A stretch of DNA of 21,684 nt from Colimorpha sp045222795. GTDB taxonomy: Bacteria; Bacteroidota; Bacteroidia; Bacteroidales; P3. Shown piece by piece: positions 20,371 to 21,684 of the stretch (position 1 is its first letter; each line of letters begins with the position of its first letter). The notes beneath the pieces were generated by a model, which was not told the DNA's origin, did no database searches, and worked only from the letters and a program-made list of their open reading frames with translations. Made by a program: the position numbers and the translations under genes. The stretch covers positions 1 through 21,684 of the forward strand of contig JBGUZF010000015.1 of the NCBI GenBank assembly GCA_045222795.1, given 5' to 3'.

Positions 20371-21684
20371 ATGAAACGAATCGCATTATTGCTCCTCACG
20401 GTGCTGCTGGCCATTCCCTCGCTCCAGGCCCAGAAGCCTGTCTTCGAGAGCGCCATGCAGATGTTCGGCTATAAGAACGACGACGGCGCCTGGCGCATCA
20501 TGCCCCAATACCAACGTGCCGGCGAGTTCGAAGGCAAGGTACGCCGCTGGGCTCCTGTGAAACTCGACGACCGCTGGGGTTGCATCGATATCGACGGCAA
20601 CATGGTGTGCCGCAACCTCTTCCCCTCCAAGGAGGTGGCTCAGGAGGCCGGACGCCAGTGGGAACAGATGACCGAGCCAGGCAAGTGGGTCTATCCCGCC
20701 CGCAATGCCGCCGACGGCCGCTGGGGCTTTGTCGACTACTACGGCCGCTGGAAATATCAGCCCGTGTATCAGGCCGCCAAACCTCACCAAGGCCGCGACC
20801 CGAAGAGTTACGCCCCCGTCAAAAAGGACGACCGCTGGGGCTGCATCGACGGTCGTGGCGTGCTGGTCATCAACAACATCTTCCATAGCGCCGAGCAGGC
20901 CGAGGAAGCCGGTGCCCAGTGGGCCATCGCCCGCAACTACTACACCTGGCGCGTGCCTGTCACCAATCCCAACAACGGATTGTGGGGCTTTGTCGACTAT
21001 CTCGGTCGCTGGGTTGTGCAACCCATCTACGAAGACCGTCTGCCTTTCGGCGAAGACAACAACTATCCCTACACTCAGGTGAAACACGAGGGACGCTGGG
21101 GCAACATAGACCGCAACGGCAACGTTGTCACCACGCCAATCTTCTTTACCTCTGACGAGGCCATAGATGCCCTACGTCAGTTCGAACACGGCCGTGCCCT
21201 TGAGGACTGGCGCTATCCCGTGACCAACCCCGCCGACAACAAATGGGGCTGGGTTGACTGGAGCGGAGAATGGCGCATCAAGCCCAAGTATGAAGCTGCC
21301 ACACGCTTCGCCAACGACACAGGCCTCTTCGCCACCGCCAAGCTCGACGGCTACTGGATGGTGGTCAGCGACACCGGCGACGACCTCAGCCGCAACGTCT
21401 TCACTCTCTCGAGCGAGGCATGGCTTGCCGGCAACGAGTGGGACACCCATCAGGAGTTGGGCCACTGGCTCTACCCCGTCAAGGATCCCAGCTCGGGAGC
21501 CTGGGGCTATGTTGACTATCAGGGCATGTGGGTCATCAAGCCCACCCTCGAGGATGCCAAGCTCTTCACCTACGTGTGGAACGACCGCGTGGCTCCCGCC
21601 AAGATGGACGGCAAATGGGGCTGCATCGACCATACCGGCCAGTTCGTGGTGAAGAACCAGTACAACACCTCGGCCGAAGCACAG
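20371..21684 (+). CDS. Secreted WG-repeat protein, cut by the window end
   Basis: The frame is open for 438 codons from the ATG at 20371 to the right edge, with no stop, so the C-terminus is missing. A signal peptide (about 1-20, RIALLLLTVLLAIPSLQAQ) precedes an array of WG beta repeats. Tryptophans of the WG units fall at residues 69, 118, 156, 205, 243, 292, 378 and 416, and position 329 has WM instead. Two unit types alternate: a WGCID type, and a WGFVDYxGRW type followed by xxxPxYE. Together they make an 86-87-residue super-repeat, with spacings of 49 and 38 residues. WG repeats form beta propeller-like or solenoid folds thought to bind proteins, with no known catalysis. The role here is unknown. 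Confidence 0.85.
   Translation, partial: MKRIALLLLTVLLAIPSLQAQKPVFESAMQMFGYKNDDGAWRIMPQYQRAGEFEGKVRRWAPVKLDDRWGCIDIDGNMVCRNLFPSKEVAQEAGRQWEQMTEPGKWVYPARNAADGRWGFVDYYGRWKYQPVYQAAKPHQGRDPKSYAPVKKDDRWGCIDGRGVLVINNIFHSAEQAEEAGAQWAIARNYYTWRVPVTNPNNGLWGFVDYLGRWVVQPIYEDRLPFGEDNNYPYTQVKHEGRWGNIDRNGNVVTTPIFFTSDEAIDALRQFEHGRALEDWRYPVTNPADNKWGWVDWSGEWRIKPKYEAATRFANDTGLFATAKLDGYWMVVSDTGDDLSRNVFTLSSEAWLAGNEWDTHQELGHWLYPVKDPSSGAWGYVDYQGMWVIKPTLEDAKLFTYVWNDRVAPAKMDGKWGCIDHTGQFVVKNQYNTSAEAQ

Overview
This window looks like a chromosomal segment of a GC-rich member of the Bacteroidales (Bacteroidota). Three things point there. The first gene is an outer-membrane beta-barrel protein with a carboxypeptidase-regulatory-like N-terminus, typical of that phylum. 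Three promoters match the Bacteroidota consensus, TTTG then 19-21 bases then TAnnTTTG. Coding regions are GC-rich while the intergenic stretches are sharply AT-rich, and Shine-Dalgarno sites are mostly weak. Genus and family cannot be read from the sequence alone. All genes look intact except the last, which runs off the right edge. I see no rRNA, tRNA, CRISPR array, transposase or phage gene.

Layout, left to right. (1) An outer-membrane beta-barrel protein on the minus strand (61-2493) with its promoter at 2541-2571. (2) A plus-strand surface-glycan run (2886-8303): a Wzz-like chain-length protein, an O-antigen ligase/polymerase (Wzy_C) protein, an MBOAT acyltransferase, its SGNH-like partner and an NlpC/P60 cell-wall peptidase. 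(3) A minus-strand ClC chloride channel/transporter with CBS domains (8306-10114), ending 2 bases from the peptidase gene. (4) A plus-strand OmpA-family coiled-coil lipoprotein (10191-11225). (5) A minus-strand potassium-uptake operon, trkA followed by two different trkH genes (15470 down to 11222), whose last stop codon overlaps the OmpA stop codon. (6) A plus-strand run (15707 to the end): etfB, etfA, a long acyl-CoA dehydrogenase, a secreted protein of unknown function and a secreted WG-repeat protein.

How the genes work together. The glycan run probably assembles, polymerises or ligates, and O-acylates a surface polysaccharide or wall polymer. The ClC, TrkA and TrkH proteins form an ion-homeostasis neighbourhood. 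The Etf proteins and dehydrogenase form an electron-transfer flavoprotein and acyl-CoA dehydrogenase unit for acyl-CoA oxidation or enoyl-CoA reduction.

The least ordinary signal is a scatter of short tandem repeats with units of 7, 8, 9 or 11 bases, usually 4-5 copies. They lie between genes and also in frame inside three membrane-protein genes. The same 7-base unit sits inside both the ligase and the ClC gene, read in the same register, so both proteins carry the peptide HSSFL in a predicted loop. A 155-base inverted-repeat element built of 9-base units lies directly before the ligase start codon. These tracts may be remnants of a mobile or slippage-prone repeat family. Two other points stand out: the WG protein is built from a strikingly regular 86-87-residue double-WG super-repeat, and two promoter regions carry short palindromes that could be operators.
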